A stretch of DNA of 64,000 nt from assembly GCA_963843595.1 (NCBI GenBank), contig CAWJLG010000006.1:186001-250000 (forward strand). Direction: 5' to 3'. The DNA is from CAIWHR01 sp963843595 (GTDB taxonomy: Bacteria; Pseudomonadota; Gammaproteobacteria; Burkholderiales; Casimicrobiaceae). The translations under genes and the position numbers were made by a program. A model generated the notes under the pieces. That model had not been told where the DNA came from and did not search any database. It saw only the letters and a program-made list of their open reading frames with translations. Of the stretch, positions 35,685-43,973 are shown piece by piece. Each line of letters opens with the position of its first letter. Within the stretch, counting starts at the first letter, position 1.

Positions 35685-36983
35685 ATGCTCGACATCAATC
35701 TCTTCCGTAACGAACTTCCTGCCGTCGCCGCCGGTCTTGCCAAGCGCGGAATCGCGCTCGACACCGGCCGCTTCGAGGCCCTGGAGCGCGAACGCAAGGA
35801 CATCCAGACCCGGACCCAGGACCTGCAGGCGAAGCGCAATGCGCTGTCGAAGCAGATCGGCGCGGCGAAGGGCCGGGGCGACGACGCCTCGGCACTGCTG
35901 GCGGAAGTGGCCGGCATCGGCGAGGAAACCAAGGGTCTCGAAGGCGAGCTCGACCGGGTTCAGCGCGAGTTGCGCGATTTCATGCTCGATCTGCCCAACC
36001 TGACGCACGTGTCGACGCCCGTCGGCAGGTCGGGCGACGACAACGTCGAGGTCCGCCGCTGGGGTACGCCGAGGGCATTCGACTTTCCGGTCCGCGACCA
36101 CACTGATCTCGGTGAACGGCTCGGCCTGCTCGATTTCGCGACCGCGGCAAAGCTTTCCGGCACGCGGTTCTCGCTGCTGCGCGGCGGGCTCGCGCGACTG
36201 CACCGGGCGCTCGCGCAGTTCATGCTCGACACGCACACGCGTGAGCACGGCTACACCGAGTGCTACACCCCGTACATCGTCAACGCCGAGACGCTGGTGG
36301 GGACCACCCAGCTGCCCAAGTTCGAGGCCGACATGTTCTCGGTGAAGAAGGGCGGCGCGGAAAGCGAGGGCGAGAACCTCTACCTGATCTCGACCTCGGA
36401 AATCACGCTGACCAACACCGTTCGCGGCGAGATTCTTCCGGCCGAGGCGTTGCCGATCAGGCTCACCGCGCATACGCCGTGCTTTCGCTCCGAGGCCGGC
36501 AGTTACGGCAAGGACACGCGGGGCATGATTCGCCAGCACCAGTTCGACAAGGTGGAAATGGTGCAGATCGTCCATCCCGAGACGTCGTACGCCGCGCTCG
36601 AGGAGCTCACCGGCCACGCCGAGGTGATCCTGCAGCGCCTCGCGCTGCCGTATCGCGTGATGGCGCTGTGCACCGGCGACATCGGGTTTGCGAGCGCCAA
36701 GACCTACGACCTCGAAGTCTGGCTGCCGGCGCAGAACACGTACCGGGAAATCTCGTCGTGTTCGAACTGCGAGGCGTTCCAGGCCCGGCGAATGCAGGCA
36801 CGCTTCCGCAACGCGGCCGGCAAGCCGGAACTGGTCCACACGCTCAACGGCTCGGGCCTGGCGGTCGGGCGAACGCTGGTCGCGGTGATGGAGAACTACC
36901 AGCGCGCCGATGGCGGCATCGACGTGCCTGCGGCGCTCTTGCCCTACATGGGCGGAACGACGACCCTCGCGGCCGCGCCCTGA
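35685..36983 (+). CDS. serS: Seryl-tRNA synthetase
   Basis: A 432-residue class II synthetase that charges tRNA-Ser and tRNA-Sec. The N-terminal coiled-coil arm (about residues 28-105) binds the long variable arm of tRNA-Ser. Class II motif 2 (CFRSEAGSYGKDTRGMIRQH) and motif 3 (NGSGLAVGRTLVAVMENYQ) are intact, as is the TSEITLTN segment. It follows rarA, the usual betaproteobacterial order, and probably has its own promoter. Confidence 0.97.
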   Translation: MLDINLFRNELPAVAAGLAKRGIALDTGRFEALERERKDIQTRTQDLQAKRNALSKQIGAAKGRGDDASALLAEVAGIGEETKGLEGELDRVQRELRDFMLDLPNLTHVSTPVGRSGDDNVEVRRWGTPRAFDFPVRDHTDLGERLGLLDFATAAKLSGTRFSLLRGGLARLHRALAQFMLDTHTREHGYTECYTPYIVNAETLVGTTQLPKFEADMFSVKKGGAESEGENLYLISTSEITLTNTVRGEILPAEALPIRLTAHTPCFRSEAGSYGKDTRGMIRQHQFDKVEMVQIVHPETSYAALEELTGHAEVILQRLALPYRVMALCTGDIGFASAKTYDLEVWLPAQNTYREISSCSNCEAFQARRMQARFRNAAGKPELVHTLNGSGLAVGRTLVAVMENYQRADGGIDVPAALLPYMGGTTTLAAAP

Positions 36984-37004
36984 ACGACACGGCGGCGGAC
37001 GGCA

Positions 37005-37024
37005 CCGGCCGCGCGTGCGGCCGG
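37005..37024. terminator. GC-rich hairpin between convergent serS and the beta-propeller gene
   Basis: Perfect 8-bp arms CCGGCCGC and GCGGCCGG close a GCGT loop in the 62-bp convergent gap. There is no T-run, so this is a weak or factor-assisted terminator candidate only. Confidence 0.35.
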
Positions 37025-37045
37025 GCGGCGCCGGCGACGCCGTTC

Positions 37046-38314
37046 CTAGCGCGTGTTGCCCGTGTGCCCGAGCGAGTAGCGACCGGGTTGCGGCCACACC
37101 GTCAGGCCGTGCGGTTCCTTGCCCACCGGAATGCTTCTGATCGCGCCGGTCGCGGTGTCGATGACATACACGACGTCATCGAACCGCCCGGCCAGCCAGA
37201 GCTGCCTGCCGTCGGCGCTGACGTTGCCCATGTCGGGACTCCCGCCGCCGGGGATCGGCCACGTGACGTCGACCTTGCGCGTCGCGAAATCGATGACCGA
37301 CACGCTGCCCTTGCCGCGCTTCGGTCCGTGGATCTTGTTCGAGCCGCGATTGGCGACGTAGAGCTTCTTGCCGTCGCGGCTGGGATAGAGACCGTGGGCG
37401 CCGACGCCGGTGGGGATGAACCCGATCTGTCGGAAGGCGTCCCCGTCGATCACGTGCACGCCGTCGGACATCATGTCGGCGACGAAGAAGAACTTGCCGT
37501 CCGGAGAGACGCGAACGTCCTGCGGCATGCCCTTCCAGGTCGTGCAGATCACCTCGTCGCGGCCGTCGATCCCCTTGACCGTCTGCGTCGGCACCCCGGG
37601 CTTGATGAGCTGGACGTAGCCCAGGACCTTGCGCTCGACCAGGTCGACCTTCGCCACGGTGCCGGTGAACTCGCAGGTGAAGATCGCGTAACGCCCGTCG
37701 ATGGAGAAATCGGCGTGGTTGATGCCCCCGCAACGCGGCACGTCGAGCGAATACTGGATCGCCATCGTGCTCGGATCGCGGAAGTCGAGGCGCTTGTGCG
37801 CTTCGGCGACGACGATCGCCGACTTGCCGTCCGGCGAGAAATACATGTTGTACGGATCGTCGACCGGGATCGGCTTTCCGGCCTTCGCCGTGCGCGGATC
37901 GATCGGCGTGAGGCTGCCCACCTTGGTGTTCTCGGCGTTGTTGGCGACCCACAGCGTGCGCATGTCCCACGACGGCACCACGTGCTGCGGGTTGAGGCCG
38001 ACACGGAATTTGCCGACGACCTTGAGCGTCTCGGGGTCGATCACGTAAACGTCATTCGACCGCAGATTCGGTACATAGACGCGGTGCAGGTCGCCTGCCA
38101 CCGCCGGGATGATCTTGTCCGCCGTCGTTTCGCTGTACAGATTGAGGGGCTGCGGCACCGGCGGCATGCCGGGCACCGTGGCGATGGCGGCCGGGACGGC
38201 GACCACCGCCGCGGGCTGCGTGCCGGCGCGCGGCACGACGACGATGGTGACCAGCACGGCGACGCACAACGCGGCGACGGGCACGGGGGGACGGCGAAGG
38301 GTGAATCGCTTCAC
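37046..38314 (-). CDS. Exported YncE-like beta-propeller (YVTN repeat) protein
   Basis: A 422-residue protein with an N-terminal signal anchor (about residues 10-30) followed by seven-bladed propeller repeats of the YVTN type. Repeat cores include RVYVPNLRSNDVYVIDPETL, LWVANNAENTKVG, FFFVADMMSDGVHVIDGD and KLYVANRGSNKIHG. Related proteins bind DNA or metals or act near PQQ and nitrite enzymes, but none of these roles can be assigned here. It lies downstream of a creatininase-like gene with a 57-nt gap, and the two probably work together in the periplasm. Confidence 0.85.
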   Translation of the reverse strand: MKRFTLRRPPVPVAALCVAVLVTIVVVPRAGTQPAAVVAVPAAIATVPGMPPVPQPLNLYSETTADKIIPAVAGDLHRVYVPNLRSNDVYVIDPETLKVVGKFRVGLNPQHVVPSWDMRTLWVANNAENTKVGSLTPIDPRTAKAGKPIPVDDPYNMYFSPDGKSAIVVAEAHKRLDFRDPSTMAIQYSLDVPRCGGINHADFSIDGRYAIFTCEFTGTVAKVDLVERKVLGYVQLIKPGVPTQTVKGIDGRDEVICTTWKGMPQDVRVSPDGKFFFVADMMSDGVHVIDGDAFRQIGFIPTGVGAHGLYPSRDGKKLYVANRGSNKIHGPKRGKGSVSVIDFATRKVDVTWPIPGGGSPDMGNVSADGRQLWLAGRFDDVVYVIDTATGAIRSIPVGKEPHGLTVWPQPGRYSLGHTGNTR

Positions 38315-38371
38315 GGTGTTTCCTGGACGTGGAGAGGGAGAGGCGCGACGCGGGCGATGCCGGGGCGACGG

Positions 38372-39184
38372 CTAGCGCGGCGCGGCGATCGCATGGCGGA
38401 TGGCCGCCACCGACTGCGCCACGATGGCGTCGACCCCCAATTGTCCCAGATCGGCCGCGGATCGGGTCGGATCGCCGTACGCACCCTCGGCCGCACCGGG
38501 CTTCGGGCCGGACTTCAGCCGTTCCGTGCGCACCAGCGCCGGCGCCAGCGCTAGGGTGAGCGAGGTGTCGGCCAGCCCCGCATGGGTGCCGATCTCGTCG
38601 TCGCGAAAACCGCGGCCCTCCAGCGCCGCCTTGTACTGTGTCTCGCCGGCCCGGTAATAGGCGTCGATGGCGTGCGCGCGCGCCGGCGTGCCCTTCCACT
38701 CGCGGTTGAGCCGCTCGGCAACGGTGTGGAGGTCCTTCTGGTAACCGCCATGGTCGCCGATGAAGACGACGTCGCGGAAGCCGTGCTGGCGGAAGCTCTT
38801 CGCCGCCGACTCGAGCACACGCTGGAAGACATCGTTGGGCACCGTGATGGTGCCGGCAAAGCGCATGTGTGCAGTAGGCGGGCTCACGGCGCCTTCGGGA
38901 ACATAGGCAACCACCGGCGCCACGACGGCGTTGCCCAGCCCGCGAGCGATCCGTTCCGCGAGCAGTCTGACCCGTACGTTGTGCTTGCCGAGCGCCATGT
39001 GCGGACCGTTCTGCTCGGTCCCGCCGACGGGCACGATGACGATCGTCTTGCCCGACCGGATCTGGTCGCGCAATTCGGTCCACGTCAGATCCTCCAGAAA
39101 CACGCTGGCCGACGGCTGGGATTGCGCGACCGCGGTCACGAACAGCAGGAGCCACGACAGGACACGAAGGGCATGCACGAGCAT
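38372..39184 (-). CDS. Exported creatininase-family amidohydrolase
   Basis: A 270-residue protein with a signal peptide (about residues 1-23). It has creatininase-fold features: the metal-binding GGTEQNGPHMALGKHN, then GDHGGYQKDL and THAGLADTSL. The family includes creatinine amidohydrolase and FAPy deformylase plus the mycofactocin peptidase MftE. A secreted member is less common, since creatininase itself is cytoplasmic. The neighbouring exported beta-propeller suggests a periplasmic two-gene unit of unknown substrate. Confidence 0.88.
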   Translation of the reverse strand: MLVHALRVLSWLLLFVTAVAQSQPSASVFLEDLTWTELRDQIRSGKTIVIVPVGGTEQNGPHMALGKHNVRVRLLAERIARGLGNAVVAPVVAYVPEGAVSPPTAHMRFAGTITVPNDVFQRVLESAAKSFRQHGFRDVVFIGDHGGYQKDLHTVAERLNREWKGTPARAHAIDAYYRAGETQYKAALEGRGFRDDEIGTHAGLADTSLTLALAPALVRTERLKSGPKPGAAEGAYGDPTRSAADLGQLGVDAIVAQSVAAIRHAIAAPR

Positions 39185-39255
39185 TGCGTCATCTTAGGCG
39201 ATTGCGCGCGCGCCTGCCATGCGACGGGCCGACGCAGATCACGCGCCGCGGCCGC

Positions 39256-40773
39256 TCACTTGCGAACCGGATCGCCTTTTCCGTTCGGCGCGTCGGTTCC
39301 CGCCATGTCGGCGAACAGGCCCAGCCGGGGCGTCGACGCGGGCTGCTGCGCGAGCAGCACGTCGTAGTAGGCACGCACCCGGTCCACGAACACGACCGGC
39401 ATGCCGCCGCGGGCGTAGCCGTTCTTCGCCTGCTCGGCGTACTCGGGCAGCGCCAGCAGCGGAAGCGCTTTCTTCACGTCGCTCCAGATGTCCGGGTTGA
39501 GCTTCTGTCGCTGGGCGATAACGCGCGCATCCTCGAGATGGCCGATGCCGATGTTGAAGGCGGCCAGCGCCAGCCACGTCCGGTCGGGCTCCTGGATGCG
39601 CTCCGGCAGCTTGTCCTTGAGGTCGTGCAGGTAGCGCGCGGCGGCAACGACGCTCGTCTTCGGGTCGAGGCGGTCGATGACGCCGAGGTGTCGGGCCGTG
39701 TCCTCGGTGAGCTGCATCAGGCCGCGCACCCCCGTCTCGCTGGTGGCATTGGGGTCCCACTGCGATTCCTGATACGACAGGGCAGCCAGCAGCCGCCACT
39801 CGACGCCCGTCGTCGATTGCGCCGACTGAAACAGCGCGCGGTACTGGGGCAGCAGCGTCTTGACGCGTTCCTGGAACACCGCAGCGTCGATGCGCTGCAC
39901 CTGCCGCGTGTGTGTGAAGTACCGCTCGGCGAGTCGCGCGAGCGTGCCGTTGGCTCGGAGCTTGGCGATGAACGCGTCGAGCCTGTCGCGCAGCGCGGCG
40001 AAGCGCGGCGGCACGGCCCACGCGAATTCGCGCTTCCCGCCGATGGAGAATGCGACGTCGTAGAGCAGATAGATGTTACGCGCGACGGCCGCGTCGCTCG
40101 ACGCGACGATCGCGTAGTCCGAGCGACCGTCCGACACCTGGGCGATGAGTGCCTCGGCGGACGGGAGGTCCAGCGCCTCCCATCGCACTTCCGGGTGCGC
40201 GGCGCGCACTTCCGCGATCTGCGCGTCGAGGCCGGTGTTCGCGATGTAGGCGACCGTCGCGCCCTGGAGATCCTTCCATCCGGCGGGCTTGAAGCCGTCG
40301 GCATTGTAGATGAGCACCGGTTCGACGGCGTAATAGCCGGTCGTCCACAGCACGCGCGCCGCGGGGTCGACGCTCGCGGAATCCGCGTCCGCGGCGGGCT
40401 TCGTGGCGGGCACGCTGCTGGCGGGCGGGTGGCCCGGGAGGGGCCGGTAGAGTCCGCCGGCGCCCACGTGTGCGACGCCCTCGGCAATGTCATCGAGCAG
40501 CTCGGTCGGCGTGGTCGCGGTGACGAAGCGCAGCGGCAGGTGCAGCTCCGCCGCGACCAGCCGCGCGAGGTCGGCATCGAAACCCGAGGCCTCGCCGTCA
40601 GGGCCGTCGAAGAAGGTCCCCGGTCCGGGGCGCACCAGCATCAGGAGCTCGCCCTCGCGCGCGGGCGGGCGCAAGGTCGGGGCCAGCGGCGTCACGTGCA
40701 GCAGCACGAACGCGATCGCGGCCGCAACGGCGAGGCCGGCGGCGGCAAAGGCGACGCGTCTTGGCAGGCGCAC
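39256..40773 (-). CDS. mltF: Membrane-bound lytic murein transglycosylase F
   Basis: A 505-residue envelope enzyme. An N-terminal membrane anchor (about residues 7-28) precedes a periplasmic solute-binding-protein-like domain (about 45-290) that regulates activity. A C-terminal SLT lysozyme-like domain (about 315-460) follows, with catalytic Glu336 in LSYQESQWDP and the GVRGLMQLTEDTA motif. It cleaves peptidoglycan glycan strands to 1,6-anhydro ends. The start is a GTG at 40773, with a TATAAT -10 box on the same strand at 40831-40826. Confidence 0.92.
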   Translation of the reverse strand: MRLPRRVAFAAAGLAVAAAIAFVLLHVTPLAPTLRPPAREGELLMLVRPGPGTFFDGPDGEASGFDADLARLVAAELHLPLRFVTATTPTELLDDIAEGVAHVGAGGLYRPLPGHPPASSVPATKPAADADSASVDPAARVLWTTGYYAVEPVLIYNADGFKPAGWKDLQGATVAYIANTGLDAQIAEVRAAHPEVRWEALDLPSAEALIAQVSDGRSDYAIVASSDAAVARNIYLLYDVAFSIGGKREFAWAVPPRFAALRDRLDAFIAKLRANGTLARLAERYFTHTRQVQRIDAAVFQERVKTLLPQYRALFQSAQSTTGVEWRLLAALSYQESQWDPNATSETGVRGLMQLTEDTARHLGVIDRLDPKTSVVAAARYLHDLKDKLPERIQEPDRTWLALAAFNIGIGHLEDARVIAQRQKLNPDIWSDVKKALPLLALPEYAEQAKNGYARGGMPVVFVDRVRAYYDVLLAQQPASTPRLGLFADMAGTDAPNGKGDPVRK

Positions 40774-40825
40774 GGGTGACGTGAGGACGATAGTGACGGC
40801 AGCGCGGCGTACGGAGTTGCCGGCG

Positions 40826-40831
40826 ATTATA
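40826..40831 (-). promoter_or_regulatory. -10 element (TATAAT) for mltF
   Basis: A perfect TATAAT on the minus strand lies about 52 nt upstream of the mltF GTG. The -35 position is weak (CTGGCC). Confidence 0.42.
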
Positions 40832-40889
40832 GCGACACCGCTGCGACGGGCCAGGCCAGAACGGCGGCGCTCGGCCGGCGGGGCGCGGC

Positions 40890-40918
40890 TTGCTGTCGAC
40901 GACGCGATGGCCGATAAT
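40890..40918 (+). promoter_or_regulatory. Putative promoter of the SRP RNA gene
   Basis: TTGCTG (40890-40895) and GATAAT (40913-40918) with a 17-bp spacer lie about 32 nt upstream of the mature SRP RNA. The predicted start near 40925 would need 5' trimming. Confidence 0.4.
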
Positions 40919-40950
40919 CCGCCACTTGCGCTCGCGCGCGACCGATCAAC

Positions 40951-41047
40951 GGCGGGTCGCCCCGCATTGCAGCGTCGTGAACCTGGTCAGGTCCGGAAGG
41001 AAGCAGCCACAGCGACTCACTGCAAGTGCCGGGGGAACGGCTCGCCA
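40951..41047 (+). ncRNA. ffs: Signal recognition particle RNA, small bacterial type (4.5S)
   Basis: The near-invariant apical domain is present at 40979-41010, containing the GGTCAGGTCCGGAAGGAAGC core with the GGAA tetraloop and the asymmetric loop that binds Ffh. The flanks pair into one long hairpin (GGCGGGTCG at 40951 with CGGCTCGCC near 41046), giving about 97 nt, normal for 4.5S RNA. A short T-run (41049-41053) follows. With Ffh it targets membrane and exported proteins to the Sec translocon. Location just before dnaX is typical of betaproteobacteria. Confidence 0.95.
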
Positions 41048-41183
41048 CCTTTTTCGTCGAACGTCCAGCAGGGCAGGTGGCGTCCAGCGTCTTCGAGGCT
41101 GTGATGCCGGAGATCGCAGGGCCTTGCGACGCTCCGATGCATGTGCTTGACGCTCGACACTGGACGCTCGACGCTCGCTCCGA

Positions 41184-42839
41184 ATGACCTACCAGGTTCT
41201 CGCCCGCAAGTGGCGGCCGAAGACGTTTGCCGAACTGGTCGGCCAGGAGCACGTCGTCCAGGCGCTGACCAATGCGCTGACGCGCGGCCGGCTCCATCAC
41301 GCCTATCTGCTGACGGGCACGCGCGGGGTGGGCAAGACGACGATCGCCCGGATCCTCGCCAAGAGCCTCAACTGCCTCACGCACGGTGTCACGGCGACCC
41401 CGTGCGGCACCTGCGCCGCGTGCGCGGACATCGACGCGGGGCGCTTCGTCGACCTGCTCGAACTCGATGCCGCATCGAACACCGGCATCGACAACATGCG
41501 CGAGATCCTCGACAACGCGCGCTACGCGCCGACGGTCGGCCGGTACAAGGTGTACCTGATCGACGAAGTGCACATGCTGTCGAAGGCGGCGTTCAATTCG
41601 ATGCTGAAGACGCTCGAGGAACCTCCGGAGCACGTCAAGTTCGTGCTGGCCACGACGGATCCGCAGAAGATTCCGGTCACGGTGCTGTCGCGCTGCCTGC
41701 AGTTCAACCTGAAGCAGCTGCCGCCGGCGCTGATTGCCGCACGGCTTGCGGCAATTCTGGACGCGGAAACCGTCGCTGCCGATCCGTCGGCCCTCGCGCT
41801 GATCGCCCGGGGCGCGCAGGGCTCGATGCGCGACGCGCTGTCGCTGCTCGACCAGGCGATCGCCTACGGCGGCGGCGAGGTGCGCGAGGAAGTCGTGCGC
41901 ACGATGCTCGGCGCCGTCGACACGCAGTACGTCTATCGAATCGTCGACGCGCTGGTGGCGCAGGACGGCCCGGCGCTGCTGGCCGAGGTCGACGCGATGA
42001 CGGCGCGCAGCGTGGCCTTCGCCGTCGCGCTCGAGGAGCTCGCGTCGCTGTTCCACCGCATCGCGGTCGCCCAGACCGTTCCCGAGGCGGCGACCACGAT
42101 GGAGGACGCCGATCGCGTCGCCGCATTCGCCGCGTGCCTCGCGCCCGAGGAGGTCCAGCTCGCCTACCAGATCTGCGCGCAGGGGCGTTCCGATCTCGCG
42201 CTCGCGCCCGACGAGGCCACCGGCTTTTCGATGACGTTGCTGCGGCTGCTGGCCTTTTCTCCGGGAGGAGCGGCGCCGTCGGCAGCGGGTGCGGGCGGCG
42301 GGGTCCGCGGCGCCCCGGCCGCACGACCCAGTGCGCCGACGAGGGTCGCGGATGCGCGCGCGAAGCCCCGTATGGCCGACGCGGTGTCGACGCCCGACGT
42401 CGTCACGGTTGCGCCGCCCGCGGCCGGGACCGCGCCGTCGGCAACGCCGTTGCCGGACGACCCCGGACAGTGGCCCGCCTTCGTCGCCGGACTGAAGCTC
42501 ACGGGAATGGCGGCGCAGATGGCGGCCCAGACGGAGCTGCGCGCCGTCAATGGCAACGCGCTGACGCTTGCGCTGCCCGCGTCGCACAAGCACCTCGCCG
42601 ATCGCAGCTACTCGGACAAGCTCAAGGCGGCGCTCGAACAGGCGACGGGGCGCCGCCTGCTGCTCGCGTTCGAGGTGGGCAGCGCGGGCGACGCGTCGCT
42701 TGCCGCCCATGAGAAGCGTGAACGCGCCGAGCAGAAGGCGAAGGCCGAGGCGGCGTTTCGCGACGAGCCGTTCGTCCAGGACGTGCTCGCTCGCTTCGAC
42801 GCCAGGATCAAACCGGATTCGATCAAACCCGTTTCGTAA
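41184..42839 (+). CDS. dnaX: DNA polymerase III subunits gamma/tau
   Basis: A 551-residue clamp-loader ATPase. Walker A is GTRGVGKT (residues 45-52). The zinc module cysteines are at about 64, 74, 77 and 80, and Walker B is YLIDEVHML. Domain III is followed by an Ala/Pro-rich linker (about 355-425) and a tau-specific C-terminus binding the polymerase core. No A-rich slippery sequence for gamma production is visible, so only the tau form is predicted. It is followed by ybaB and recR. Confidence 0.96.
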   Translation: MTYQVLARKWRPKTFAELVGQEHVVQALTNALTRGRLHHAYLLTGTRGVGKTTIARILAKSLNCLTHGVTATPCGTCAACADIDAGRFVDLLELDAASNTGIDNMREILDNARYAPTVGRYKVYLIDEVHMLSKAAFNSMLKTLEEPPEHVKFVLATTDPQKIPVTVLSRCLQFNLKQLPPALIAARLAAILDAETVAADPSALALIARGAQGSMRDALSLLDQAIAYGGGEVREEVVRTMLGAVDTQYVYRIVDALVAQDGPALLAEVDAMTARSVAFAVALEELASLFHRIAVAQTVPEAATTMEDADRVAAFAACLAPEEVQLAYQICAQGRSDLALAPDEATGFSMTLLRLLAFSPGGAAPSAAGAGGGVRGAPAARPSAPTRVADARAKPRMADAVSTPDVVTVAPPAAGTAPSATPLPDDPGQWPAFVAGLKLTGMAAQMAAQTELRAVNGNALTLALPASHKHLADRSYSDKLKAALEQATGRRLLLAFEVGSAGDASLAAHEKRERAEQKAKAEAAFRDEPFVQDVLARFDARIKPDSIKPVS

Positions 42840-42857
42840 TCGTCGGAGTGCCGAACC

Positions 42858-43184
42858 ATGATGAAGAACCAGCTCGCCGGGCTGATGAAGCAGGCGCAGC
42901 AGATGCAGGACAATCTGAAAAAAGCCCAGGACGAGCTTGCCCGGACCGAAGTCGAAGGGCAGGCGGGTGCCGGCCTCGTCAAGGTCACGATGACGTGCCG
43001 GCACGACGTCAAGCGGGTGTCGATCGACCCGTCGCTGCTGGGCGAGGACCGCGACATGCTCGAGGACCTGGTGGCGGCGGCGATCAACGACGCCGTGCGC
43101 CGCGTCGAGGCGACCACGCAGGAAAAGATGGCGGGCCTCACGACGGGGATGCCGATGCCGCCGGGGTTCAAGCTGCCGTTCTGA
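42858..43184 (+). CDS. ybaB: Nucleoid-associated protein, YbaB/EbfC family
   Basis: A 108-residue dimeric DNA-binding protein. The N-terminal helix MMKNQLAGLMKQAQQMQDNL and the beta-rich middle VEGQAGAGLVKVTMTCRHDVKRVSIDP match the family. It sits 18 nt after dnaX and 22 nt before recR, the conserved dnaX-ybaB-recR operon. Confidence 0.95.
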   Translation: MMKNQLAGLMKQAQQMQDNLKKAQDELARTEVEGQAGAGLVKVTMTCRHDVKRVSIDPSLLGEDRDMLEDLVAAAINDAVRRVEATTQEKMAGLTTGMPMPPGFKLPF

Positions 43185-43206
43185 CCGGAGGCTGACGAGA
43201 CCCGCC

Positions 43207-43848
43207 ATGGAGCGCCCGCAGGACCTGCGCCCGGCGGCGGCCGGCGAGGCGCCCTCCGGTCTGGACGAGCTCGTCCGTGCGCTGCGCTGCCTGCCCGGCG
43301 TCGGGCCGAAAGCCGCCCAGCGGATGGCGCTGCATCTGCTGCAGCACGATCGCGACGGCGCGGTGCGCCTCGCCCAGGCGCTTGAGCGCGCGGCCCGCAC
43401 CGTGCGCCACTGCGAACGCTGCAACACGTTCACCGAGGACGCGGTTTGCGCGCTGTGCCGTTCGACCAAGCGCGATCCGTCGCTGCTGTGCGTGGTCGAG
43501 ACCCCGGCCGACCTGATGATGGTGGAGAACACCCAAGCGTACACCGGGCTCTATTTCGTGCTGATGGGGCGGCTGTCGCCGCTGGACGGCATCGGCCCGA
43601 AGGAGATCCGGCTCGAGCGGCTGCTCAAGCGCGCGACCGACGGCGTCGTGCGCGAGGTCGTGCTGGCGACCAATTTCACCAACGAAGGCGAGGCCAGGAC
43701 GGCCCATTACATCGGCGAGCTTCTGTCCGCGCGCGGCCTGAAGGTGACCCGCCTTGCGCGCGGCGTGCCGGTGGGGGGCGAGCTCGAGTACGTCGACACC
43801 GGCACGCTGGCGCAGGCGCTGCGCGAGCGGCGGGCGCTCGAAGGCTGA
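43207..43848 (+). CDS. recR: Recombination mediator RecR
   Basis: A 213-residue protein that, with RecF and RecO, loads RecA on gapped DNA. The N-terminal HhH region is CLPGVGPKAAQRM. The zinc finger has Cys69, Cys72, Cys81 and Cys84 (CERCNTF then CALC). The Toprim domain starts at LCVVETPADLMMVE and includes ATNFTNEGEA. It is the last gene of the dnaX operon. Confidence 0.97.
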   Translation: MERPQDLRPAAAGEAPSGLDELVRALRCLPGVGPKAAQRMALHLLQHDRDGAVRLAQALERAARTVRHCERCNTFTEDAVCALCRSTKRDPSLLCVVETPADLMMVENTQAYTGLYFVLMGRLSPLDGIGPKEIRLERLLKRATDGVVREVVLATNFTNEGEARTAHYIGELLSARGLKVTRLARGVPVGGELEYVDTGTLAQALRERRALEG

Positions 43849-43973
43849 CCTGTCCGTATTCCAACGTCACGGCACGTACCAGCGCCGAGTCGCCCCGCGC
43901 TGCTCCGCACTTCGGACGACGTCGGCACTGCGCGTGTGGTCACGGGGCGAAGACGCGACCGACCACGTTCAGT

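Noticed and set aside
41300..42600. Programmed frameshift in dnaX
   Set aside because: No A-rich slippery heptamer with a downstream hairpin is visible, and the frame is intact to the tau C-terminus.
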